NCBI GenBank assembly: GCA_947683625.1
Contig: CANTUR010000942.1
Coordinates: 355,501 to 419,500 of the forward strand
From: Mallotus nudiflorus
Lineage: Eukaryota; Streptophyta; Magnoliopsida; Malpighiales; Euphorbiaceae
Direction: 5' to 3'
DNA: 64,000 bases
Made by a program: the position numbers and the translations under genes. Each line of letters opens with the position of its first letter. Position 1 is the first letter of the stretch. Shown here piece after piece: positions 12,357 through 24,183 of this stretch. The notes beneath the pieces are model-generated. The model saw nothing but the letters and a program-made list of their open reading frames with translations. It ran no database searches and was not told the origin of the DNA.

Positions 12357-14467
12357 TGTAGGCGGCGGGGTTTAGCGCACGTCCAAGATTTTAGCAAACG
12401 CGACACTGTTTAAGCTCAGGGCCTTAGAGAACACACTAACCACTATTACAAAGACATGGCGTGGAGATGAGGAGTCGCCACCCAGGGTAATAACTGGGAA
12501 AATTTGATTGGTGGTACTCGATTATCTAAAAGAAAATTAGCACCACAACCAGGAGATTCTGGATACGGAATACTAACTTCTCTTAGTCTCGTGTTCATTT
12601 AGAATAATTTTATAAATGATTATTTCATCCATCTACCCAAAAAGGCAACAAGTCAATAAAATTACAAGTAAAAAATGCACTCAAGATTGCATTGTCCCTA
12701 AGTCTAAACTATGTTAATTTTATTAAAAAGTTAGCTAAATCTACATTTTACTTACAAGTGAAATAGAATAAAAGTGGGCCTACATTAATTAAAGAGCCTA
12801 AGTCTATTTTTTAGTCTTTCTAAGATATGGGCTTAAGTCTATTCAATTTTAAAGGAAAATCAAATTAGTGGGCCTAAGTCTAATATGGTTTTATTTTAAA
12901 TAAAATATGGGCCTATATCTATTTATTTTAAAAGAAATGCAATTAAATGGGCTGAGCTAAGTCAAAAAAAATTTTAATTAACTAATGTGGGCCTAAAATC
13001 TAATTAACCTAATGGGCCTAAGTTGATTATAATTATTTAAAGTTCTAAACCATTTTTAAACCTATTTATTTAGTGGGTTAGACCTAAACGTGGGCTTAGG
13101 GCCCAAAAAACATAAAAACAAGCCCAAAATAAATAAAACACAAAAATAGATCAAACAAATATTACAATGATTTTTCTAAAAAAGAACCCTAAATTACATG
13201 CAAACCCTAATTTAAGCTACTGCCACCATTGATTTTAATTGATTTTTTTACTCAATTGAACCTAATTACTAATCAATTTTAAAATATAGAAAATAAAAAT
13301 TTACTATTCCCACTACTGGGGCTATTACAAACTACGTACAAAAATAAAATTATACACCTAAAAATTAAAATAACTACATAGAACATAAAAAATGGAAAAA
13401 ATAATAAATAAAAAAATCCTAAGAACTATTGAAGAAATAATATAGGTTCATCCATGGCATTCCATGGACCTACTGTTCAATTCAAATATAGGCGGTATCC
13501 TCCTCAATCCACGTGCACACATCAAAATAGAAAAAAAACAAGTAATCAAATTAGTAATGAAATTAAATAATCAAAAAAGAATAACAGAATAAAATAAAAA
13601 ACATAAAGAAAACAATAGAAAAGAGTGAAAATGAAATAGAAAAATATCATTAGAGATTTAGATGATGTGTATATGCTCTTTTTTGGCCCCTCAGATTAGG
13701 ATTTTCACCGTTGAAATTAAATTGTTTATTGATTCTGGGCTCGAACTTGATTGCGTTTAAGGACACTGGCAGTATCCAAAATTGGGATTTTTTAGGGTTT
13801 TTGCGTTTTTTTTTTTTTTGTGTAAAAGCTCTCCAGAAAGAAAAATCCTTTCGAAAACCCGAAGGAAAAAAAAGTTCCCCCAACAAAACCTCTCCAAAAA
13901 AACCTCCCCTCACACGCATGTAGACTTTTCTTTTAAATGCAGAGTCTGCGCGTACTGAACTTCCTCCAAAGGAGGAACAAACTGATGATCAGATAGCGTT
14001 TGTTTTTATTTCAAAAAAAAGCCTTCTGCATTTAAAAAAAACTTTATCAGATAATCATAAGGATAAAATTTGAATTTTTAACCAATTAAAATACTGAAAA
14101 AATCAATAAAAATAAGGAAAAATACGCGAAAAAATTAAAAATTGGAATTATTCTGTATCGTTACTGTGCAATGCCGACCAACATTGTACAATGTCGATCC
14201 GCATTGTCTAATGCTGATCGGCATTGTGTAATGTTGGTCGGCATTACACAAATGCCGATCCTAAAATATATATATATATATATAAACTTTTAATTACCAA
14301 AAGACCCCTGAAAAAAATGATTTTTTGCAATCAAATCCTAAAAAATGTTGCAATTTAGTCCTTAAAGTCTAGAAAATCAACAACCAAGTTCAATTTTTTA
14401 ATCAATTTCATCATAGGGGCTTACGTCATAATTTTACACAATTACATCTCGAAATTGGGTGCTTACA
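12357..14467 (-). repeat. Tat-B 3' LTR
   Basis: Matches 28298-30392 along its length. Compared with that copy it lacks about 45 bases after 12629, and has a longer array of palindromic GCCGATC units and a TA run near 14160-14285. Confidence 0.93.
14161..14258. repeat. Array of short palindromic units inside the LTR
   Basis: About five imperfect units of roughly 20 bases, each built on an inverted pair such as atgctgatcggcat, lie head to tail. The other Tat-B LTR has only about three (30128-30190). Related arrays with CCGATCGGAATT-type cores occur at 180-300 and 30820-30880. Confidence 0.75.
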
Positions 14468-14484
14468 ATTGCCCCCCTTTGTCG
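14468..14484 (-). other. Polypurine tract of Tat-B
   Basis: The minus strand reads gcgacaaaggggggcaat immediately before the 3' LTR start TGTAAGC. This is the expected place for the plus-strand primer of reverse transcription. Confidence 0.8.
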
Positions 14485-14589
14485 CTATTTCTTGACAAAT
14501 TGCGGCAAAGCAAAAGAAGCACATAATTTCGAAAGAAAGAAATTAGGACACTCGATTGTATCCTAAGTGATAGATTGATGCTCAAATTA

Positions 14590-15360
14590 TTAAGAAAGGT
14601 GTAGTGTTTGATAAGTCACACTATATTTTCTATGAAATGTCTAGTGGACTTTATGCAAATGAGTTTCGCTATATTCCGTATGGGATGTTTAGCGATGATA
14701 AGTTAAAAACTTGCTATAGTTCTTGTGAAACGTCTAGCAATGATGAATTTCATTATATTCCCTGTGGGACATCTAATGATGTACACTATATTCCCTGTGG
14801 GATGTCTAGTGTAGATGAATTGAAATAAATTACATCATACTCAGTCGTATGATGCCGATTATACTCAGTCGTATAATCAATTGAGGATACATTGCACTCG
14901 ATCGTACAATGCCGATTACACTCGATCGTATATTCTTGAATTGAAAAAAAATTACATCATACTCGGTCGTATGAAGTCGATTATACTCGGTCGTATAATG
15001 TCGATTATACTCAGTCGTATAATCGATTGAGGATACATTGCACTCAGTCATACAATGCTGACTACACTCAGTCGTATAGTCGATTGAGGATACATTGCAC
15101 TCGGTCGTAGAATGCTGACTACACTCGGTCGTATAGTCTTGAATTGAAATATCGTTATATTCCTTATGGGACGTCTAACGATGCACACTATATTCCCTGT
15201 GGGACGTCTAGTGTAATTGAATTGAAAATCTGTTATAGTTCCTATGGAACATCTAGCAATGAGGAAATTGAAAATTTATGTCATAACTGCTATGCAGTAC
15301 ATAACATAATGAAGGTTATGACTAATGTGCAGCACATAATGTAATGATTTGAAATTCATA
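14590..15360. repeat. Tandem repeats in the 3' untranslated part of Tat-B
   Basis: Two repeat types alternate. One has units near 'tattccctgtgggacgtcta' (14660-14820 and 15150-15270). The other, at 14830-15140, is a series of roughly 22-25-base units on 'tacactcggtcgtatag', grouped in higher-order blocks with 'attgaggatacattgcac'. Tandem repeats at this position are documented for Tat/Ogre elements and are known to seed satellite DNA. Confidence 0.85.
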
Positions 15361-15782
15361 TCATAGCTACTGTGCAGCATATGAAACCTTTGATTGAAAT
15401 CATACATGTAAAATGCAAAAAATGAGTTCTATAATCTTGTTCTATATTCTGTATTTGACAGAAGATTCAAGATCACAGATTGATTATGCAGTCTTAATAA
15501 TTCAATGAATTATTAATTTGATGAATGTCGTGATTTAATTAGGAACATGTTCCTAATCAGAATGGAATTATGGACCAAATTGCAAGAAAGAAAAGATAGA
15601 TAAAAAGTAAATAAATTGAAAGGATTAAAATGGATATTCTCTATTTTATATATTCTTTCCCTTTTGTCGATCACTTCACTTCTCTTCCCATTCTTTCCTT
15701 CTTCTTTTTTTCACTTTATCTTGATTTTTCTTTTCTTGATTTCTTCCCCATTTGTTGTCCGATTTGCAATCCGTCTGATCCT
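15361..15782 (+). other. Upstream region of the PMD gene
   Basis: AT-rich to about 15600, then a TATA-like stretch and a long pyrimidine-rich leader at 15655-15770, as in plant promoters. I see no other feature. Confidence 0.45.
15647..15653 (+). promoter_or_regulatory. TATA-like box of the PMD gene
   Basis: TATATAT in the context ctattttatatattc, about 130 bases before the candidate ATG at 15783 and followed by a CT-rich leader. It supports separate transcription antisense to the element. Activity is inferred. Confidence 0.45.
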
Positions 15783-18370
15783 ATGGCCTCCTCATTATGT
15801 AGACAATATGAGGGAGCTGAGACTTCAGAATGTCATAGGATTTTTCCTCTTCTTTTTCCTCAGAATAATCTAGAACTTTGAGAGGACTCAACTATCTTTC
15901 CCTTGACTCATTTACATACCCGTAGGTGCAAAGATGTGGGTAATGAGGTAACTTTTCTCACTTCTATTTATTTCTGCAAAAATATTACTTGTATAATCAG
16001 TAATTAGAGTTAGTTGCAGAGTAGAAATTGACATTGACATGTATATTAGTCAGAAATTAATATAAAAATGCATGACAAATTGAAATTAGCTCTGAAAATA
16101 TGAAATTTGACTCCCGGGTTATCAGAATGGAGGATCAAATGTCTGGAATTCTGGTCAGAATTCTAGATTTCTGATCACCGAGTTAATGCCAATCGGCATG
16201 GTAGATTACCGATCAAAAAAAATTTTAAGCAATTAATTAATTAACTAATCAAATCCTTCAATTTAAGTTCTTTGATTAATTAATTAATCTTTTAATTAAT
16301 TAATTATTATTTTATTTTTGAAATCAAAATAGCGTCCGATGAAGTTCATGGGCTGTTTCAATCTAGCCTGAGAATTATTTCATGGACTGCTGGAACAGGT
16401 GACACATCTGATTTGGGCTTCTGAATTTAGGCATTTCATCACTGCACTTCCGACTATTTGAGGTCGATTTGACCGTTACTCTTTATTCGCTTTGATCAAG
16501 TGATGGATGGATACTACCCATACTTTTCATACTCATGTGGGTGAGCTAACCATTTCGCCTATGAGCTTCTCTGCTATCACCGAGATTTCCTTTGAGGGAT
16601 CCCCAGTTCCATTTGACAGCAGCTATTGTAGTCTTCTAGAGCATGCATGGAGTCAGTATGTGTGTGACTTGATCGGGTTCACCCCAGCATGGAAGAATCA
16701 GAAGAATGTTCTTCTTTCATCATTGGTTAAGGGATTTAGACGCCTTCCTACTTCGACTCCTCGTCAGATTATTCATAAGGCGAGGTGTTTCCTCTTGATA
16801 TTATTAAGCACAACCCTCTTCTGCAAGACTTTTCATGAGGCCAGTATTGCTCTGTTGGGTCCTCTTCGTGACTTAGATCAAGTTGCCACATTAGATTGGA
16901 GATCTGCTGCACTTGCTTATATTTATTACAGATTGGACACTGTCTGTAGAGGTGCTATCATGATGTGTGGCTTTTGGCACATCTTGTATGTATGTTCTCC
17001 TTCATTTGATCTCTATAGTTTTGCTCTTCTTTTCTTTTTCTAATGTGTTCTCTTTTTTAGATCTGGAGCATAGAGATCGGGCTGATTCGAGGCTTTAACA
17101 CTATCAGTTCTGATAGGACCTGTCCTCTAATGATGAGTGGGGTTCTTCTTACCTTACTAGCAACAGGAACACTTTATAGGCATACCATGATCAGTTGAAC
17201 ACTATCGATTGGCACCTGGTAAGGAAAAATAAAATCATTAGTATGCTATAGTTTAATAGAAATTTGATTTAATTTACACCAATTGCAAATAAATTCTAAT
17301 TGGTTGGAGGGTACTGAAGACATCCAGCGATATGATTTCATGGTGGCTATAGCCCATTTAGAGCCTATGAGGATCCTGCTCTTTGGTTATGGCTATCTGA
17401 TATGGTATCTAGGGGAGCAAGTGTATCGTTGGTCTGCTGGCCCTTCTCGACATCACATTCCATCTGATGTCCCCTCCTCTATGCTCCGCAGCTCACATCT
17501 TATGGGTTCAGAGCTGAGAGATGCACTACAGGGATATGCTACCTCAAATTTCCTTGAGCGTTCTTGACATTATCAGCAGTTTATTCATGAGATCCTCCTG
17601 GAGCATGTTCCTATTGATGATGATGAGGTAATTTCATATTATTTCAGCTTCTGTTTCTAGAACCTATGACTCACTCCTTCTCTTTACAGTTTGAGGAGGT
17701 TCGCTCTCCTATTAATATCGATGAGGAGACTGAGATTGCTCCAGAGATTGAGAGCTCTAAGCCCAGACCTAGTCCTAGTCATCCTGCTCAGCACGTTGGG
17801 GCTAGTCACGATGGGGCCTTTATCGGTGCTACGCTTGGCGATGTCTCTCTTCCAGAAAAGTCTATGTTCTATTGGGCTCCTGCTGTTTAGGCTCTAGTTG
17901 AGCAGCATATGTAGTTTAGTGATGCTCAACTTCTTAGCTTTTATCCACCAGATGCTTCTCATGTGAATCTGTTTGCTTTATTTCTTGTATGGATCTGTAC
18001 ACTTGACATTGATATTAACAAAATTTTACAAAACAGATTCCCCGGACACAGGTAGAGTATTTATATGGACTTGCCTCATCTCAGAGGTTATTTACGATGC
18101 AGGTTATAGACAGTTGGCGGGTAAGTGCCCTCATTGAGACAATGCAAATGTATGCATGTAATGCATATGACATGGTGTTTTCTGTGTATGCAGAGCTATT
18201 CCAGCGGTCTAGAGCGGGAGAATGAGATACTTCGTCAGTAGCTTGTAGACTTAGGCTTTGATCCGTATAGTGCTAGGATTTCATTTGTTAGATCTACAGA
18301 CACTCATCATCCTAATGACCCTACCAGAGGATGGAGCCCATGGTCTGATACTAGAGCACGAGATGAATGA
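15783..18370 (+). pseudogene. Plant mobile domain gene carried antisense in Tat-B (broken)
   Basis: Seven exons can be traced: 15783-15947, 16431-16985, 17061-17218, about 17283-17627, 17690-17986, 18037-18120 and 18194-18370. Most junctions are clean GT-AG. The acceptors of exons 5, 6 and 7 end in cag. The acceptor of exon 4 is not visible. Exon 2 carries the plant mobile domain signature, with 'RFDRYSLFALI', then 'THTFHTHVGELTISP' and 'ALAYIYYRLDTVCRGA'. Exons 3-4 continue the domain ('GYGYLIWYLGEQV'). The C-terminal part has an acidic linker and a short helical piece ('LERENEILRQ'). In-frame stops occur in at least exons 1, 2, 3, 4, 5 and 7, so this copy is dead. PMD proteins of the MAIN type act in genome maintenance and silencing. 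The role inside retroelements is unknown. Confidence 0.8.
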
Positions 18371-18813
18371 TTTAGAGCTTCTGTATTCCTGAATTTCTGC
18401 ATGCCTGTGTCTGACTGCTCTCTATTGTACTACTATTTTTATTCATGTACTGTCTCAAACACTGTTAGATAAAACTGAAATAGTTTTTTGCACTTTAATG
18501 GATTTTTTTTAAATAACTAATTAAAAAAAGATGGTTCATTAACATTATCTTTTTTAATTAATTATCCATTTATCTTAATCCTTTTCCAAGATGGATAATA
18601 TTGGATAGATAAACAATTAAAAGAATGAATTATCTTCCCAATTATTTATTTATCCTAATCCTTCTCAAATTCTATCACCTTATCCACATCCTTCTTTGCT
18701 AACAGAATCCTTTTCCCACCTAAACTCATCTTCTTTCCCTATATAAGGCTATTTAAGGGGCATTCTCCTTCATTCTCTATACCCTCATCATAACTTAAGC
18801 ATCTCTTCAAACA
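18371..18813 (+). other. Spacer and promoter between the two antisense genes
   Basis: AT-rich spacer with an inverted pair around 18515-18560 (taattaaaaaaga and ttttttaattaat). A clear TATA box follows at 18740-18746 and then a pyrimidine-rich leader to the ATG at 18814. Confidence 0.55.
18740..18746 (+). promoter_or_regulatory. TATA box of the DUF7745-like gene
   Basis: The sequence ccctatataaggc lies 74 bases before the ATG at 18814 and is followed by cattctc and ccctcatca leader sequence. It is the best core promoter match in the window and is antisense to gag-pol. Confidence 0.6.
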
Positions 18814-20155
18814 ATGAAGAAATTTCTTAAAAGTTTTAATGGTGATGACTAGAATAAGCTTCAACCTTTCCACATCAAATCCCTGAAATCTCTTTAGCAC
18901 CTGACTATTGATAACACTCTCCTACACACTGCTTCTACCTTCTGGGATATCAATGACCATGCATTCATGTTTAATGGGCAAGAGCTTTGTCCAATGATTG
19001 AAGATTTTACTGCTATTTTGGGATGTACATTAGACTCGACTGCTATGATAGGCCTTCCTGATTTGGAGATGCAATTTCCTAGAAAATTGGTTACATTCTT
19101 TGATTTGCCCCTAGCTGATATTTATATGTATATGCATAACCCTGGGACCATCAATCTTTCTTCTTTGATCACCAGCTATGGGACTCGGGACAAGAACACT
19201 GCTTCTTAGACTATAACAGTTGCTCTCTGTTTATATGCTCAATTTTTGCTAGTTTCTCACCATGGTGGTGCTGATACACGCATTGTCAGTATCTTGGAAT
19301 AGGTAGAACTTAGAGCTAATCCTATGCCAGTTATCCTTGTTGAGACCATCATCAGGCTTGATAGTTTCAAAATTCATAACCGTTTCTCAGGTAGTTTACT
19401 TCTTCTTCAGGTGTGCAACCAAAAAATTTTATTTATTTTATTTATTTATTTATTTTATTATTATTATTTTATTTTATTTTTGCCCTAATTTTGGCCTAAT
19501 CCACCCTTTCAGGTTTTCAACTCAATAGGCTTCCCCTAACTTTTGCCAAAGCCACCCTTTCGGTTTTTCAACTTAACGAGCTTTTATTTTAGTATTCTTA
19601 TATCTTTTTTTTTAGATTTGGTTATAGGAAAAGCTGAGCTTGCTAAATGTACCCCCTAATCCTTTGACTTATTAACCTCATCAGCTACAATCTCGTCCTT
19701 TGAGAATGAAGGACAAATGTTCTATGGACCAATGGGTTGACTGGTTGAAGAACATTTCAGATGCTAAGATTACATGGGTCTGCCCTTGGTGGAGATTGAA
19801 GTTCATGACTATTGAGCTGTATGAGCACTGTGTTCCTATTCTTGAGTTGCACTTCTCTACCTTTTTTACCCCTTTATGCCTTTGTCATCAATATGGTCGC
19901 CCTCAATTCATCGTTACTGTTCTGACTGACTTTGAAGGCTTTCCTTTGAGACAAGATTCTCTGGATAAGATTAGGAGCTTGTGGCCTTGTAGAGCCCTTG
20001 AACGGAACATACACCTGGATATGGATGTTACTACTGATGATGATTACAAAACTTGGGTTGTTATCCAAAAGACAGAACCACCAAGATTTGCTAGGTACAA
20101 GAGGACTCAAGCTTTGTATGATGGATCGCAAAGGAAGAAACAAAGACATCACTAG
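18814..20155 (+). pseudogene. DUF7745-like gene carried antisense in Tat-B (broken)
   Basis: Exon 1 (18814-19410) starts MKKFLKSF. Exon 2 (19616-20155) opens after ttttttttag and ends at a TAG. Lengths are 199 and 180 codons, and the joined frame is preserved. Recognisable blocks are 'MIEDFTAILGC', 'SLLLLQ' meeting 'IWL' across the intron, 'WVCPWWRL' and 'YGRPQFI'. This is the pattern of the plant DUF7745 family, proteins of roughly this size found mostly near gypsy elements and distantly like the plant mobile domain. At least six in-frame stops, mainly TAG, break the reading. The end lies 432 bases from the convergent pol stop at 20587. The family assignment is from memory. Confidence 0.7.
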
Positions 20156-20586
20156 ATAGAATGGTCTCATAGAGCTAGTTTTAGGCTTTCTTATGTTTTG
20201 TTATCCTTTCAAGTACTTATGCTTTATAATAAAGAAGGATATGCAAAGTTTAACAAAACATCAATTTCAATTTCATTCATTAATTAGGGCCAAAATGAGT
20301 ACATTTAATACATCACATAACTCCTGTTATCAGCTAGTCCTCATAAATTTTCTAACTGAATATTTTTCACTCATATTTTATTTCCCTAATTTTTGCCTGA
20401 CTAGCCCTTTACGGGCTTTCTAATCAGCGAGACCATTATTTTTTTATTCATTTCCCTAATTTTTTCCTGTCAGCCTTTTGCAGGTTTTCTGAACAACAGG
20501 AATGTCCTAACTTTTGCCTAACTAGCCTTTTCAGGTTTTCTAGCCAGTAGACTTTATTTTCTTTATTCTACTTTTATTCATATTTT
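20156..20586. other. Convergent 3' ends of the antisense gene and pol
   Basis: Non-coding interval with repeated words on 'ccctaatttttgcctgactagccctttcaggttttct' type sequence (20385-20550, four imperfect copies of about 45-70 bases). Similar words occur in the intron at 19480-19600. It probably holds both polyadenylation regions. Confidence 0.5.
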
Positions 20587-21864
20587 TTACAGGTAGTACT
20601 TCTTGAGGCGATCCAAATTGACCGGTTCCATAAACTCATTCCCTTCAAGATCTGATATCTTAGCAGCTCCTTTAGGTAAAACCGATTTGACCAAGTATGG
20701 TCCTTCCTAATTCGGTCTAAATTTACCTCTCAGATCGAACACCACGGCTCTAGACTATTTCAGCACCATATCTCCAGCTTCGATCTTCCCAAGCTTAACC
20801 TTCCTGTTAAACGCCCTTGCTATCCTTTTTTGATATATTTGAGTGTGGAATAAAGCATCCATCCTTTTCTCATCTAGAGATACTAGATGATCATATCTTT
20901 TCTACGCCCATTCATTCTCAGTTATTTTAGCTTCCATGAAAACTCTCAAGGATTTAATTTCAGTTTCTATGGGCAAAACTGCTTCACAACCATATACAAA
21001 TGAGAATAGTGTTTGGCCTGTGGCGGTTCGAGTTGTAGTCCTATATCCCCATAAGGCAAAAGGAAGATATTCATACTAATCCTTATAGGTTTTAACCATC
21101 TTAGAAAGGATTTTCTTGACATTTTTATTAGCTGCTTCAACTGCTCCATTAGCTTGAGGGTGATAAGGTAAAGATTTATGGTGTTCAATCCCATACTTTT
21201 GTAGCAACTCTACTATTTCTACTTGAAATTGAACCCCGTTATCTGTCACAACATGATGTGGAACCCCATATCTACAAATAAGGCTCTTCTCAATGAACTG
21301 TGCCATTTTTTTTACTTTCAGAGTGTTGAAAGATTCTACCTCTACCCATCTCAAAAAGTAATTGATTGCTACCACTATGTATTTATGCCCATTTGATGTT
21401 GTCGATCTTATTTCTCCTATGATATCAATTCCCCATGTTGTAAATGGCCAAGGGGATGATAAACTATTCAGCACTGTTGGAGGCATGTGACTAAGATTCC
21501 TATGGATCTGACACTGATGGCATTGTCTTACTGTCCTGATACAATCCTTTTCCATAGTCATCCAGTAATACCCTTGTCTGAGTATCTTTTTTGCCAGAAT
21601 CATCCCATTCATATAAGAACCGCAAGCCCCTGCATGAATCTCTTGCATCACCTCTTCAGCTTCATCCTTTTTGAGACACCTAAGCTGCATCTCGTTCGGC
21701 ATTCTTTTGTATAATAACCCATCATGACTTGCATAGTTACGTGCAAGAACACGAAGAGCATATCTTTCTTTCGAGGTCACTTCATCTAGATAAATTCTCT
21801 TTTCAATGAACTTCTGGACATCATAAAAACAAGGCTTTTCTTCAGGCCCCATTTGAACATTCAT
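20587..21864 (-). pseudogene. Tat-B integrase (broken)
   Basis: From 21864 the frame has the zinc finger region ('IHAGACGSYMNG', 'CHQCQIHRN'), the core with first Asp in 'WGIDIIGEI', second in 'TDNGVQF' and the catalytic Glu in 'HPQANGAVEAANK'. So the DDE triad is intact. A stop near 21073 and further stops interrupt the C-terminal part, which still shows 'LPFALWGYRT' and a GPY-like 'EGPYLV'. The frame ends at 20587. Confidence 0.9.
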
Positions 21865-21869
21865 AATCT

Positions 21870-24183
21870 ACTCACCCCCATAATATGGTGCTTTAGATTT
21901 CATGATCACTAAAGGTTTCATAGCCAACCTAGTTGCACCATCCCATATTGAAGAGAGTATTGTAAGTGCATCCGCCATCTGATTATCATCTCTGGATAGA
22001 TGGATAAAGAGACATTTGGTGAAATTTTTCATTAAGGCTTTCAAATAGCAGATATAACGCTTTAGCCTTTCCTCTTTTACTTCCTATTCTTTATTAGCCT
22101 GATTAATAACTAACATTGAATCTCCATAGACCAACAAATCTTTTGCTCCAGCTGCCACAACCGCCTCAATCCCATAGGTACACGCTTCATACTCAGTCAT
22201 ATTGTTTGTGACCTTGAAATCCAATTTCTTTGCCATTGGTATGGTTTCTCCTTCTGGTGTAACAAGAATCACTCCCAATCCAACTCTTTTGCTATTTACA
22301 GCTCCATCAAAGTAAAGTTTCCACTCCCGGTGCTCTACAACTGCTAAGTTCTCGTCTGGAAACTCCAAATTCCACTACTCTTCATCTTTGATCGCATTCT
22401 AAGCTAAGAATTCTGCTACTACTCTTCCCTTGATTACCTTTGTAGTAATGTATTCTATATCAAATTCAGTTAAGAGTACCAATCATCGAGACATTTTTCC
22501 AGTTAAAGCCGATGCTTGAAACAGATACCTTAAAGGGTCTATTCTTAAAACAGCTTGAACCTTGTAAGATTGAAAATAATGCCTCAATTTTCTCATAGCC
22601 CAAATCATGATCAGACATGTCTTTTCTACTAAATCATATTTTTCCTCGTACGGCAAAAACTTCTTGCTCAAGTAGTACACTACGTGCTCTATTCCATCTA
22701 ACCCTTCTTGTGCTAACATTGCCCCTATTGCATTCTCTTCTAAAGCCAAGTACAAAACCAATGGCTTACCCTGTCTAGGTGGTTTCAGAACAGGTGGTTT
22801 AATAAGATACTCCTTGATCTTATCGAAAGCTTTCTGACAATCATCATTCCACTTAACCGGCTGATCTTTCCTTAAGATTTTAAAGATACGATCACAAATG
22901 TTAGTGAGTTTTACGATAAACCTACTAATATACCGCAATCTTCCAAGGAATCCTCTTACTTCATTCTCCATCTTTGGTGTCGACATTTCCTGGATGGCTT
23001 TCACTTTATCCGGATCCACTTCAATTCCTCGGCTGCTTACTATATGTCCTAACAGTTTCCTTGAAGTAACCCCAAAAATGCACTTCTTCGGGTTAAGTCT
23101 CAGGTTGTACCTTTCAATTTGGGCTAAGAACTTTTCTAAGGCTTCAAAATGTCCTCCTCTTGTCTCTGATTTGATCATCATGTCATCCACATACACTTCA
23201 ACCTCCTTATGCATCATATCATGGAAAAGTGCGGTAGCGGCTCTTTGGTAAGTTGCACCTGCATTCTTTAGTCCAAAAGGCATCACCTTGTAACAATAGG
23301 TCCCCCATTATATGATGAAAGTTGTCTTAATCTTATCCATGACTGCCATCATGATATGGTTGTACCCAAAAAATTCGTCCATAAAAGAATACATTGCACT
23401 TACTGCAGCGCTATCCACTATTACATCAATGTGAGGTAACGGGAAGTCATCCTTTGGACAGACTTTGTTTAGATCCCTAAAATCTACACACATTCGTACT
23501 TTTCCATCCTTCTTAGGAACAGGTACTATGTTTGCTAGCCATTGAGGGTAGTCTACTACTTCTAGGAAGTTAGCCTGTATTTGCTTAGCAATTTCCTCCC
23601 TTATCTTTTCTGTCCATTCTGGTCTTAATCTATGCAATTTCTGTTTAACCAGCTTGGCTTCTGGATGAGTTGGAATGTGATGCTCTACCATTTCCCTATC
23701 CAAACCTGGCATGTCTTCATAAGTCCAAGCAAAAACTACCTTTCTTTTTGTTAATATTCTCTCAAAATTTTTTCTCTCTTCAGGAGTTACATCATGTGAT
23801 ATAGAAATGTTCTTTGGATTATCATTTGTGCCCATGTTAAATGAATCAAATTGAATTGAATTAATGACAAACATGCATGACCAATCAAAATTATAATGCA
23901 TAGAACTATCAGGATGCACATCACACAAGTAAGCAAAACCAGCATTCATATCATTAACCATAGAAAAAATAACATCTTCATCCACATAAAGACCGGACAT
24001 TATTACATCAGTTTCTTCATAAAAAACATTAATGAAACTATCACTAACGATAGTAGCTAAGTCCTGGGGTGGTTCCTTCGCAGGTGGTAGACACAGCAGC
24101 TCTTCAACAACATCATCACCCATCCTTTCAATTACTTGCTTCATGACTTCCTCTTCGTTGCTGGTCACTAGGCTTTCCACAAT
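21870..24183 (-). pseudogene. Tat-B reverse transcriptase and RNase H (broken)
   Basis: Reverse transcriptase lies at 24183-22900 and includes 'VRMCVDFRDLNKVCPKDDFP', 'MMPFGLKNAGATYQ' and the catalytic YVDD in 'EVYVDDMMIKS'. A first RNase H-like tether domain follows ('LEENAIGAMLAQ'). A second RNase H at 22084-22368 starts 'REWKLYFDGAVNS' and continues 'TEYEACTYG'. Two RNase H domains are reported for Tat elements. Stops at about 23290, 22480 and 22370 break the frame. The region is otherwise well kept. Confidence 0.88.

Noticed and set aside
12352..12360. Alternative Tat-B border two bases earlier (tgtgta)
   Set aside because: Only a start at 12357 gives matching ATATG duplications and a TGTA end like the other LTR.
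14830..15140. Regular short repeats that could look like a CRISPR array
   Set aside because: The 'spacers' are themselves repeats, the unit length varies, and the array lies in the 3' untranslated part of a plant retrotransposon.
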